Below are positions 54,864 through 62,752 of a stretch of DNA of 64,000 nt, piece by piece. Each line of letters begins with the position of its first letter. Position 1 is the stretch's first letter. The notes under the pieces are model-generated. The model saw nothing but the letters and a program-made list of their open reading frames with translations. It had not been told where the DNA came from and ran no database searches. This stretch comes from VRUE01 sp963730315 (lineage in GTDB: Bacteria > Actinomycetota > Thermoleophilia > Solirubrobacterales > 70-9), in contig CAVSRD010000019.1 of assembly GCA_963730315.1 (NCBI GenBank), forward strand, positions 146,568 to 210,567. Reading direction: 5' to 3'. A program made the translations under genes and the position numbers.

Positions 54864-55808
54864 CTATCCGCTGGCAAGCCGCTCGAGGCGCTGCAGACCG
54901 TGGTTGACGCCCAGGACCAGCGGTTCGACGAGCGGCTCGCCGCGCCGCACCGCGACGACCAGGGCTGCACCCGCTGCCAGGTCGGTGACGTAGTGCTCGC
55001 CCAGGTAGACGAGGGCGAAGCCGAGGGTGAGCGCGTAGGCCCAGCCGATGGCGCCCGCGGTGCGGCCCGTCTCGGCCAGGGAGATCGCGACCGTCACCGA
55101 GGTGGCGAAGTGCAGCGAGGGCATCGCCGCCCACGGGTTGCCGCCCAGCGCCCCGTACATCGCCGGCCATGCCGACTTCCATGTTTCCTCTCCGACCCCG
55201 ATCATGATCCGGCGCACCTCTTCCCCAGTCTGCCCCTGCTCCGAGGCCCACCAGGGCGGCGCGGTGGGCGCGGCGAAGTAGACGGCGCAGCCGACGTCGA
55301 AGACGGCGGCCAGCCGGCGGGCGGCGCGAGGGAACCGTTGCGGGTGGCGCAGCAGGACGAAGGCCAGGGCGAGGTACGGCTCGAGGAACCAGAGCCAGTG
55401 CGCCCAGGTGAGGAACCGGTTGAAGATCCTTACCCCGGGCATGCGCGAAAGGCCGCGCTGCAGGCGGGCGTTGGGCAGCCGGCCGAGACCGATCGCCCGG
55501 TCGAGGACGATCGGATAGCGGATCCGAAGGCGCGCCCGGAGGCGCTCCGGATCGTCGTAAGGAAGCTCGTGGACCATCGTGAACGCCCACATCTGCAGGG
55601 CGTACATCGCGACGTCGCGCTTGCGGGACCGGGGGTGCAGGACGGCGAGGCCCAGCGGTCCCGCTGCGCAGGCGGCGACCGTCGCCGCGGCGGGGATGCG
55701 CGCCCGGCGGCGCAGCAGCGGGACGGCTACCGCGAGGCCGATCGCCGCCGCCGCCCCGCTGCGCGCGGCCTTGCGCAGCGCCGGTGCTCGGCTGGCGGTC
55801 CCGCTCAT
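54864..55808 (-). CDS. PAP2-superfamily membrane phosphatase
   Basis: 314 aa from ATG 55808. The motif order matches the PAP2_3/inositol phosphorylceramide synthase-like group: FAAPTAPPWW, then AMPSLHFATSVTVAISLAE and GEHYVTDLAAGAALV with the catalytic His residues. Six TM segments. Likely acts on a lipid phosphate. Confidence 0.82.
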   Translation of the reverse strand: MSGTASRAPALRKAARSGAAAAIGLAVAVPLLRRRARIPAAATVAACAAGPLGLAVLHPRSRKRDVAMYALQMWAFTMVHELPYDDPERLRARLRIRYPIVLDRAIGLGRLPNARLQRGLSRMPGVRIFNRFLTWAHWLWFLEPYLALAFVLLRHPQRFPRAARRLAAVFDVGCAVYFAAPTAPPWWASEQGQTGEEVRRIMIGVGEETWKSAWPAMYGALGGNPWAAMPSLHFATSVTVAISLAETGRTAGAIGWAYALTLGFALVYLGEHYVTDLAAGAALVVAVRRGEPLVEPLVLGVNHGLQRLERLASG

Positions 55809-55898
55809 CAGGTCGGCGAGTATAGGAGCAGGTCGGCGGGCGGCGAACCGACGCGCGCGCTACGGGGCGCCCTCGTGCGTGATTAGAATGGCCGCGCT

Positions 55899-56597
55899 TT
55901 GGCGCCCCACTCTCCTGGCACGGACCAGATCGAAACGCTGCTTTGGATCGGCTTCGTCGCCGCGGCGATCGTCGTGGTCGCCGTCGTCGTTGGGCTGGTC
56001 TACGCCCTGCGGCGCTACCGGGCCCAGCGCGGCGCCGAGCCGCGTCACCTCGCGGACAGCCGTCGCGTCCAGTTCCGGGTCGGAGCGACGCTGACCGTCT
56101 TCGCCGCCGCGATCCTCGTCCTCAGCATCGTCTTCACCGACCGGGCGCGCGAAAAGGCGCCGACCGGCACGGCCGGCCTGCAGGTCGCCCACTCCGAACC
56201 GCTGCAGATCGCCGTCACCGGCCAGCAATGGCTGTGGCGCTACGACTACCCGAACGAAGCCTTCTCCTACTACAAGCTGGTCGTCCCGGTCGACACCGCG
56301 GTCGAGCTGAACCTCGTCAGCACCGACGTCATCCACACCTGGAACGTCCCCGACCTGGCCGGAAAGGCGGACGCCGTGCCGGGCAAGACCAACCACCTCT
56401 TCTTCCGCGCCGACGAAGAAGGCAGCTACTTCGGCCGGGCGGCAACCCTCTCCGGCCAGGCCTACGCGGCGATGCGTGCCGAGGTCGAAGTCGTCTCACC
56501 GCAGACCTACGAAACCTTCCTCGAACAGCGCAAGAACGAGATCCAGGCGGCCCAGGACCGCGTCGTCGGCCTGGTCGAAGGAGGGGAAGCGCCGTGA
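55899..56597 (+). CDS. cytochrome oxidase subunit II-like protein without CuA ligands
   Basis: 232 aa from TTG 55899. Two N-terminal TM helices (about 12-36 and 62-80) and a cupredoxin domain with the usual aromatic segment QQWLWRYDYP. The CuA site is broken: His146 (VIHTWNVP) and Met192 remain, but the loop GRAATLSGQAYAAM has Ala181, Thr183, Ser185 and Tyr189 where Cys, Glu, Cys and His are required. GTGA overlap with the subunit I-like gene. A quinol-oxidase subunit II also lacks CuA, but here the partner subunit is also degenerate. Confidence 0.9.
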   Translation: MAPHSPGTDQIETLLWIGFVAAAIVVVAVVVGLVYALRRYRAQRGAEPRHLADSRRVQFRVGATLTVFAAAILVLSIVFTDRAREKAPTGTAGLQVAHSEPLQIAVTGQQWLWRYDYPNEAFSYYKLVVPVDTAVELNLVSTDVIHTWNVPDLAGKADAVPGKTNHLFFRADEEGSYFGRAATLSGQAYAAMRAEVEVVSPQTYETFLEQRKNEIQAAQDRVVGLVEGGEAP

Positions 56598-58279
56598 GCG
56601 CAGTAAACGGGCAGCCCGAGCTGGTCGTCGACGGCTTCCCGCCGCAGCGGCGCCGCTGGGTGCAGATCGCGACCGGCGCCGACCACAAGGACATCGGCCG
56701 GGTGATGGTCGTCGCCGCGCTCGGCTTCCTCTTCATGGCGCTGGTCGAGCTGCTGCTGATGCGCCTGCAGCTGGCGATCCCGGAGAACACCTTCCTCGCC
56801 CCGGTCACCTTCAACCGGATGCTCTCGCTCTACGGGGCGACGGCGATCTTCCTCTTCGCGATCCCGCTGGCGCTCGGCATCCTCTACTACGTGGCGCCGC
56901 TGCAGATCGGCGCCCGCGGCACCGCCCTGCCGCGCCTCGGTCAGCTCGGGATGTGGCTCTACCTGGCCGGCGCCACGGTGCTCTACACGGGCTTCCTCTA
57001 TACCCCGTCCGAGGCCGGCGTCAACCCGCTGCCGCCGCTCTCCGGGATCGCCTTCCTGCCCAACAACGGGGTCGACGCCTGGTGCGCCGCAACCGGCCTG
57101 GCGACGCTTGGCTTCGTGCTGATCGCGATCGACCTGGTTGCGACGCTGCGTACGCTGCGCGCCCCGGGGATGGCCTGGCGCCGGCTGCCGGTGTTCTCGT
57201 GGGCGGCGGCGATCTGCTCCTGGCTGCTGGTCGTGATCGGGCCGGTGATGCTGGCGGCGATCACGATGCTGCTGATCGACCGCAACTTCGACGGCATCTT
57301 CTTCGCCGGCGACGCCGGCGGGTCGCCGCTGCTCTGGGAGCACCTGAGCTGGATCTTTCTCAGCGGCGCCTACGCGCTGATCCTGATCTTCGCCCTGGCG
57401 GCGATCGCCGAAATCGTCTCGGCGCTGGCCCGCAGGCCGCTCGCGGGCCGGAGCGTCGTGATCTGCTCGCTGGCGGCGATCGCGGTGCTCTGCACGCTCG
57501 CCTGGATGCAGAACATGCTGACCGCGCCGATCGGGATCGGCTGGATGTACTTCGCGATGACGATGGCGCTGGCCCTGATCGTGCCGTTCGGGCTCGTTTT
57601 CTTCAACCTGATCGCGACCCTGATCGGCGGCGCGGTGCAGATGCGGGCGCCGCTTTTGTTCGCCGCCGGCGCGATCGTCTCGATCTCGATCGGCCTCGCC
57701 GCCGAGATCGAGCACTCGATGGTCGCCGCAGCCTGGCAGCTGAACAACACCGTCGACGCAAGCGCCGCCACCCATTTCGCCCTGGTCGGCGGGGGGGTGT
57801 TCGGCGGCTTCGCGGCCCTGTACTGGTGGTTCCCGAAGATGACCGGGCGCACGATGGGCGAGAGCCTGGCGCGGATCTCCTTCTGGACGATGGCGATCGG
57901 CATGCTGGCCACCTTCGTGCCGCTCTTCCTCGCCGGCGGGCTCGAAGGGGAGGTGATCGACGCGTACAAGTACTTCGCCGGCGAAGGCGTCAGCACCTAC
58001 AACCTGATTTCCTCGATCGGCGCGTTCGTGCTCGCCGCCGGGATCTTGATGACCCTGGTCAACGCGATCCTCAGCCGCGGGGGCGGCGCCGAGGCCGGCC
58101 ACGATCCCTGGGGCGGCGACTCGCTCGAGTGGTTCGCGCTCTCGCCGCCCGAGCCGCACAACTTCGACCTGCTGCCCGACGTGCGCAGCGCCCGGCCGCT
58201 GCGCGACATCCGCGAGGCGATCCGCCACCGCACAGCGCGCGCCGAGGCCCGGGCGCGCGAGTCCCAGACGGTAGCCTGA
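56594..58279 (+). CDS. heme-copper oxidase subunit I-like protein lacking most ligands
   Basis: 561 aa from GTG 56594. It aligns along its length with CoxA: DHKDIG, PLQIGARGTALPRL, ITMLLIDRNFDGIFF, FPKMTGR, the SSIGAF region and the DSLEWFALSPPEPHNF end. Ligand positions are changed: low-spin heme His is Tyr80 (SLYGATAIF), the CuB HPEVY is SGAYA (257-261), the CuB HH pair is Gln306-Asn307 (WMQNM), and the high-spin heme His is Ala392. Only His394 remains. K-channel Lys is Val335. About 12 TM helices. Single clean frame. Confidence 0.92.
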   Translation: MSAVNGQPELVVDGFPPQRRRWVQIATGADHKDIGRVMVVAALGFLFMALVELLLMRLQLAIPENTFLAPVTFNRMLSLYGATAIFLFAIPLALGILYYVAPLQIGARGTALPRLGQLGMWLYLAGATVLYTGFLYTPSEAGVNPLPPLSGIAFLPNNGVDAWCAATGLATLGFVLIAIDLVATLRTLRAPGMAWRRLPVFSWAAAICSWLLVVIGPVMLAAITMLLIDRNFDGIFFAGDAGGSPLLWEHLSWIFLSGAYALILIFALAAIAEIVSALARRPLAGRSVVICSLAAIAVLCTLAWMQNMLTAPIGIGWMYFAMTMALALIVPFGLVFFNLIATLIGGAVQMRAPLLFAAGAIVSISIGLAAEIEHSMVAAAWQLNNTVDASAATHFALVGGGVFGGFAALYWWFPKMTGRTMGESLARISFWTMAIGMLATFVPLFLAGGLEGEVIDAYKYFAGEGVSTYNLISSIGAFVLAAGILMTLVNAILSRGGGAEAGHDPWGGDSLEWFALSPPEPHNFDLLPDVRSARPLRDIREAIRHRTARAEARARESQTVA

Positions 58280-58283
58280 GCCG

Positions 58284-59183
58284 GTGGCGACGATGGAAGC
58301 GACCGCGGCGGTCTCGCAGCGCGCTGCGGCTGCATCGGTCCTGCGCGACTACCTGACGCTGACCAAGCCGAAGGTGCAGTCGCTGCTGCTCTTCACGACC
58401 GCGACGACGATGTACGTGGCCGGCGACCCCTCGCTCAGCCTGGTCCTCGTCACCTGCCTGGGCGGCGCCCTCTCGGCTGGTGGAGCCGGGGCGATCAACC
58501 ACGCGCTCGACCGCGACATCGACCGCACGATGGCGCGAACCGCAGAGCGCCCGGTGGCGGGCGGCCGTATCTCGCCCGCCGCGGCGATCCGCTTCGGCGC
58601 GCTGCTGGGGCTCTGCTCCTTGCTGCTGCTTGCGCTCGCCGTCAACCCGCTCGCCGCGGCCCTCTCGCTGTCCGGCCTGCTCGGCTACGTCTTCGTCTAC
58701 ACCCTCTGGCTGAAGCGCTCGACGCCGCAGAACGTCGTGATCGGCGGTGCCGCCGGCGCGGTGCCGCCGCTGGTCGCATGGGCGGCTGTCACGGGCGGGC
58801 TGAGCGGCACCGCCTTCTACCTGTTCGCGATCATCTTCTTCTGGACTCCGCCCCACTTCTGGGCACTCTCGCTGCTGATGAAGGACGAGTACGCGCGGGC
58901 CGGCGTGCCGATGATGCCGGTCGCGCGAGGCGAGGCGGAGACCCGCCGCCAGATCCTCCTCTACACGATCCTGCTCTACGCAGTGACGCAGCTCCCCTTC
59001 TGCGCAGGCGGCTTCGGGGTCGAGTACCTGGTTGCCTCGATGGCGCTCGGCGCCGCCTTCATCTACTGCGCGGTGCGGCTGCTGCGCAGCGCCGACCGAC
59101 GCTGGGCGCTGCGCACCTACCTCTTCTCGCTCGCCTACCTGGCGCTGCTCTTCCTGGCGATGCCGCTCGACCGGGTTGTCTAG
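58284..59183 (+). CDS. ctaB: protoheme IX farnesyltransferase (heme O synthase)
   Basis: 299 aa from GTG 58284. Prenyltransferase motif INHALDRDIDRTMARTAERP, second acidic motif DEYARAGVPMMPVARGE, and about nine TM helices. Makes heme O for aa3 or bo3 oxidases. Four nt after the subunit I-like gene. Confidence 0.94.
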   Translation: MATMEATAAVSQRAAAASVLRDYLTLTKPKVQSLLLFTTATTMYVAGDPSLSLVLVTCLGGALSAGGAGAINHALDRDIDRTMARTAERPVAGGRISPAAAIRFGALLGLCSLLLLALAVNPLAAALSLSGLLGYVFVYTLWLKRSTPQNVVIGGAAGAVPPLVAWAAVTGGLSGTAFYLFAIIFFWTPPHFWALSLLMKDEYARAGVPMMPVARGEAETRRQILLYTILLYAVTQLPFCAGGFGVEYLVASMALGAAFIYCAVRLLRSADRRWALRTYLFSLAYLALLFLAMPLDRVV

Positions 59184-59198
59184 TAGAAATCCCGGGCA

Positions 59199-59312
59199 GT
59201 GGACCGCGAGACCGCAAGACGCGACCTGACGGCCGGCCTGGTTGCCGGCGGCATCGCCGCCGGCGTCTTCGCCCTCTGCTTCGTAACCGCGATGCTCTAC
59301 ATCGCGTCATGA
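59199..59312 (+). CDS. 37-aa single-TM protein
   Basis: GTG 59199 to TGA overlapping the mini-ORF ATG. It reads DRETARRDLTAGLVAGGIAA and then GVFALCFVTAMLYIAS: one TM helix. Probably a small oxidase-associated subunit by position. Confidence 0.5.
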   Translation: MDRETARRDLTAGLVAGGIAAGVFALCFVTAMLYIAS

Positions 59313-59380
59313 GCGCGGAGCGAGCAAGCGTGCATCTCTGGTTCTTCGCGCCGCGAGCGAAGCGGGAATCGTTGTCATGA
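59309..59380 (+). CDS. 72-nt mini-ORF repeat, copy 1
   Basis: 23 aa: MSAERASVHLWFFAPRAKRE then SLS. It begins in the TGA of the 37-aa gene and ends in the ATG of the next gene (ATGA both sides). Copy 2 at 63624-63695 is 64 of 72 identical and occupies the same kind of junction in the other oxidase locus. Whether the peptide matters or the DNA is a repeat is open. Confidence 0.5.
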   Translation: MSAERASVHLWFFAPRAKRESLS

Positions 59381-59667
59381 GCGCGGAGCGCGGGGTCTCC
59401 GAGCCGGGCGAGCTGGTCTACGCGCCGCGTCCCTCCTGGGCGCCGGCGATCTTCGCCTTTGCCGCGGCGCTCGCCGTCTGCGGCATCTTCGCCGAGGGGT
59501 TCATGGTCCGCGGCTGGATCTACTCGATCATCGGCGGCGTCGTGCTGCTCGCCGCCCTGCGCAGCATGATCCGCGGCGCCACTCGCGACTACTTCCGCCG
59601 GCCGCGCCGGCAGAAGGTCCGCGGGGCGGTACTCCCGGTCGAAACGATCTCCCCTCCGCAGCCCTGA
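59377..59667 (+). CDS. cytochrome c oxidase subunit IV-like protein
   Basis: 96 aa from ATG 59377. It begins MSAERGVSEPGELVY and has two TM helices (AIFAFAAALAVCGIFAEGF and WIYSIIGGVVLLAALRSM), then a basic tail. The size and topology match the actinobacterial CtaF-type fourth subunit. Confidence 0.65.
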   Translation: MSAERGVSEPGELVYAPRPSWAPAIFAFAAALAVCGIFAEGFMVRGWIYSIIGGVVLLAALRSMIRGATRDYFRRPRRQKVRGAVLPVETISPPQP

Positions 59668-59682
59668 CGCTCTGAGCTCGGC

Positions 59683-60084
59683 TCAGTCCGGAGCCATCCC
59701 CGAGGTTGCCCCGTCTGAGGTCCAAACCCGCACGATGTCGCGGATCGAGAGAACCCCCACGATGTCCCCTCCCTCGAAGACGACCAGGTGGCGGATGCCA
59801 CGGGTCGACATCTCCGAGGCGGCGCGCTCCAGGCTCCAGTCGGGCGAGGCGGCGACGACCCCCTCGCTCATGTGGTCGCGGACGCACTCGGTGTCGGGAT
59901 CCTCACCGCGCCCGAGGGAGTTGAGGATGTCGCGCTCGGTGACGATGCAGGGCACCGGTTGCTCGTCCCCGGCGACCAGCGCCGCGCCGGTCCGCTTGTC
60001 GGCCATCATCCGGGCCGCCTCCCGAAGCGTGTGCGACGTGCCGACGGTCAGGACCACCTCCGACATCCCATCCCGAACCTGCAT
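59683..60084 (-). CDS. CBS-domain protein
   Basis: 133 aa from ATG 60084. Two CBS motifs: TLREAARMMADKRTGAALVA and ITERD-like CIVTERDIL, then SLERAASEMSTRGIRHLVVF and GVLSIRDIV. Binds adenine nucleotides in other members; target unknown. Antisense to the surrounding oxidase genes. Confidence 0.88.
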   Translation of the reverse strand: MQVRDGMSEVVLTVGTSHTLREAARMMADKRTGAALVAGDEQPVPCIVTERDILNSLGRGEDPDTECVRDHMSEGVVAASPDWSLERAASEMSTRGIRHLVVFEGGDIVGVLSIRDIVRVWTSDGATSGMAPD

Positions 60085-60217
60085 CTACCTCCCCTCCTTT
60101 TCACGGGTCGCGGCTTCGTGAGAATCGCATCAAGCCTAACCGACTATCCGGGTTCCGCAAGCCGCTTCGAGGGGGGCTTCGACCTATAGACTCCGGCGCG
60201 CCTCGCGCCGAATCCAG

Positions 60218-60913
60218 ATGCCTAAACGACTCAACCCACCTCGCTTCCTTCTCCTGCTCGCCGCCCTCGCTGCGATCGCGCTGTCCGCCTCGGGCTGCGG
60301 CACCACCACCGCCGACGTGCAGCGGGGCCGCAACCTCTTCGTACAGAAATGCGGTGTCTGCCACGAAATGGCCCAGGCCGGCACGACCGCCCAGATCGGC
60401 CCCAACCTCGACGATGCCTTTGCCGCGGCCCGCGCGGCCGGGGAGACCGGCTCGACGATCGAAGGGATCGTCAAGGCGCAGGTTGAGAACCCCCGCCCCA
60501 GCACCGGCGCCGCCAACGTCTCGATGCCTGCCGACATCGTCTCCGGTCAGGACCTCGACGACGTTGCCGCCTACGTCGGCAAGTACGCCGGCGTGCCCGG
60601 CGCGGCGCCGCCGCAGGTGCAGGGCGGCGCGGGCGCGCAGGTGTTCGCCAACAACGGCTGCGGTGGCTGCCACGTGCTGGCCGCCGCCGGCTCGGGTGGC
60701 GTCACCGGGCCGAACCTCGACGAAGTGCTGCCGGGCCAGAGCGCGGCGATGATCGAAGAATCGATCGCCGATCCGAACGCGACAATCGCCAAGGGCTACG
60801 CGGCCAACGTGATGCCCGCCAACTTCGGCGAAACGCTGACCCCGAAAGAACTCGAAGACCTCGTTCAGTACCTGATCGAAAGCACGCAGGCCGGCGGCGG
60901 CAAGGGCGGTTGA
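60218..60913 (+). CDS. diheme cytochrome c lipoprotein
   Basis: 231 aa from ATG 60218. Lipobox LSASGC at about 27. Two class I cytochrome c domains with C-GV-CH (KCGVCHEM) and C-GG-CH (GCGGCHVL), each followed by a Met candidate (VSMPADIV, NVMPANFG). An electron carrier anchored outside the membrane, between the odd oxidase operon and CtaA. Confidence 0.9.
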   Translation: MPKRLNPPRFLLLLAALAAIALSASGCGTTTADVQRGRNLFVQKCGVCHEMAQAGTTAQIGPNLDDAFAAARAAGETGSTIEGIVKAQVENPRPSTGAANVSMPADIVSGQDLDDVAAYVGKYAGVPGAAPPQVQGGAGAQVFANNGCGGCHVLAAAGSGGVTGPNLDEVLPGQSAAMIEESIADPNATIAKGYAANVMPANFGETLTPKELEDLVQYLIESTQAGGGKGG

Positions 60914-60956
60914 GCGCGGCGGCCGGAGCGCGGCCGTTGGCATCATCAGGGGGACG

Positions 60957-61946
60957 ATGGGCGCCCGCCTCAAAGACCGCCTCGCGATCTCGCCGCGGCG
61001 CTACGCCCAGGTCGCTCTGGTCGCCCTCGCGGCCCTGGCGGCGATCGTGCTGACCGGGGCGGGCGTCCGCCTCACCGGATCCGGCCTCGGCTGCCCGGAC
61101 TGGCCAAAGTGCTACGGCGGCACCGTGCCGCCGCTCGACGCCCACGCCGTGATCGAGTACGGAAATCGCGTCTTCACCGGCTTCGTCGGGATCGCGGTGA
61201 TCGCCGCCAGCGTGCTCGCCTGGTTCCGGCGGCCCTTCCGCTGGCACCTCGCCTTCTTCGGCGCCCTGCTGCCGCTCGGGGTGCTCTGCCAGGCGATCCT
61301 CGGTGCTTTGGTTGTCAAGTTCGACCTCGCCCCAGGCCTGGTGATGAGCCACTTCATCCTCTCGATGCTGCTACTCGACGCCGCCTTCGCGCTCGCCTGG
61401 TGCTCTCGCTACGAGCCCTGGGAGCGCCGCCGCTCCTCCGACCGGCTCGGCGTCTGGGCGGTGCGCGCCCTGATCCCCTTCGGGCAACTGACGATCCTCG
61501 CCGGGACGATCGCCACCGCCGCGGGGCCCCACGCAGGCGCCCACGCCGGCCAGCTCGTCCACCGCTTCACCTTCGAGGGCGCCGACACCCTGGAATGGGT
61601 CGTGCAGCGCCATGCCGCGATCGCCACCGTCTTCGGCTTCGCCGCGATCGCCGTCTGGCTGCTCCTGCGCCGCCCCGGCGGCGACCGACGGGCCCTCCAG
61701 CCCCTGACCGCGGTGATCGCCCTGCTCGCCCTGCAGGGCGTGGTCGGCGGCGTCCAGTGGTGGCTGAAGCTCCCCGGCGAGCTGGTCTGGGTTCACGTCG
61801 CGCTGGCCACGACGACCTGGCTCGCGATGCTGTGGGCCGTCGCTACGGCAGGACGCCTCGAGCCTCGCGGGCTGGAGTCTCCCGCCGCGATGGGCACGGC
61901 GGAGTCGCGTGAAGCCCCCCCGCGACCGGCGGCGACTCGTGCCTAG
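60957..61946 (+). CDS. ctaA: heme A synthase
   Basis: 329 aa from ATG 60957. COX15/CtaA features: LTGSGLGCPDWPKCYG (Cys pair), VIEYGNRVFTGF with the first His/Glu region, and two further conserved His (VMSHFIL, LVHRF, VQRHAAI, WVHVALA). Eight TM helices. Converts heme O to heme A. Its 3' end is 7 nt from the convergent gene at 61954. Confidence 0.92.
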   Translation: MGARLKDRLAISPRRYAQVALVALAALAAIVLTGAGVRLTGSGLGCPDWPKCYGGTVPPLDAHAVIEYGNRVFTGFVGIAVIAASVLAWFRRPFRWHLAFFGALLPLGVLCQAILGALVVKFDLAPGLVMSHFILSMLLLDAAFALAWCSRYEPWERRRSSDRLGVWAVRALIPFGQLTILAGTIATAAGPHAGAHAGQLVHRFTFEGADTLEWVVQRHAAIATVFGFAAIAVWLLLRRPGGDRRALQPLTAVIALLALQGVVGGVQWWLKLPGELVWVHVALATTTWLAMLWAVATAGRLEPRGLESPAAMGTAESREAPPRPAATRA

Positions 61947-61953
61947 CCTTTCG

Positions 61954-62124
61954 TCAGCGCCGTTTCAGCCACCGGTAGCCGTGCAGCGCTCCGGCAGCGA
62001 CGAGAACCAGGCCCCAGAGCGCCCCGGCCAGCGGCCTGGTCAGCAGCGTCAGGGCGATCACGGACGCAGCCGCGATCCCGACGATCACGACCCAGCGAAA
62101 GACCGCTTGCTCGGAGATCTTCAG
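61954..62124 (-). CDS. 56-aa membrane protein after coxC
   Basis: CTG 62124 to TGA. It reads LKISEQAVFRWVVIVGIAAA, SVIALTLLTRPLAG, then ALWGLVLVAAGALHGYRWLK. Two TM helices. It starts four nt past the coxC stop; no standard start codon fits. A small oxidase-associated protein is likely. Confidence 0.5.
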   Translation of the reverse strand: MKISEQAVFRWVVIVGIAAASVIALTLLTRPLAGALWGLVLVAAGALHGYRWLKRR

Positions 62125-62128
62125 CGCG

Positions 62129-62752
62129 CTAGAGGATATAGACCGTCGTGTAGACGATCAGCCACATGATGTCGACGAAGTGCCAGTAGATGCCCGGCAC
62201 CTCGACGCCGAGGTGGCTCTTTGCCCCGGGGCCGAAGTGGCCGCGGAAGGCGCGGATCGTGGCGAAGCTGAGCAGCATCAGCCCGACGAAGACGTGGGCG
62301 CCGTGCAGGCCGGTGAGGCCGTAGAAGATCGAGCCGAAGGCGAGATCGCGGGCGCTGAAGCCGATGTGCGCGTACTCGTTGATCTGGATGAAGAGGAAGG
62401 TCGCGCCGAGCATCCAGGTCAGCACCAGGCCGAGTTTCAGCCCCTTGCGGTTGCCGCGGCGGATCGACTCCAGCGCATAGTGGACGGTGAAGCTCGAAGA
62501 GACGAGGATCGCCGTGTTGACGCCGGCGACCGCGACCGGCAGCTCGTAGGGCTGCGGCGGCCAGGCCGCCGGGCTCACGACCACCCGGACGAAGAAGTAG
62601 GAGGCGAAGAAGGCGCCGAACAGCATCACCTCGGAGACGATGAACAGCAGGATCCCCAGCGTCTGGCGGTCGATCCGCGAGCTCTGGTTCGCCTCGGGGG
62701 GCCCGTGGTGCTCTTCGTGGCCGTGGCCGAGTGCGACGGTTGCGCTCTCCAT
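62129..62752 (-). CDS. ctaE: cytochrome c oxidase subunit III
   Basis: 207 aa from ATG 62752. Six to seven TM helices; EVMLFGAFFASYFFVR, TGLHGAHVFVGLMLL and VPGIYWHFVDIMWLIVYTTV are canonical, with the conserved Glu and WHFVD end. Part of the normal aa3 oxidase. Confidence 0.95.
   Translation of the reverse strand: MESATVALGHGHEEHHGPPEANQSSRIDRQTLGILLFIVSEVMLFGAFFASYFFVRVVVSPAAWPPQPYELPVAVAGVNTAILVSSSFTVHYALESIRRGNRKGLKLGLVLTWMLGATFLFIQINEYAHIGFSARDLAFGSIFYGLTGLHGAHVFVGLMLLSFATIRAFRGHFGPGAKSHLGVEVPGIYWHFVDIMWLIVYTTVYIL

Noticed and set aside
55899..58279. Annotating the odd oxidase pair as NO reductase or quinol oxidase
   Set aside because: Both families keep the low-spin and high-spin heme His residues, which are missing here.
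56476..58356. Long alternative frames over the subunit I-like gene on both strands
   Set aside because: The chosen frame has TM helices and CoxA-family motifs; the others are Arg-rich shadows.
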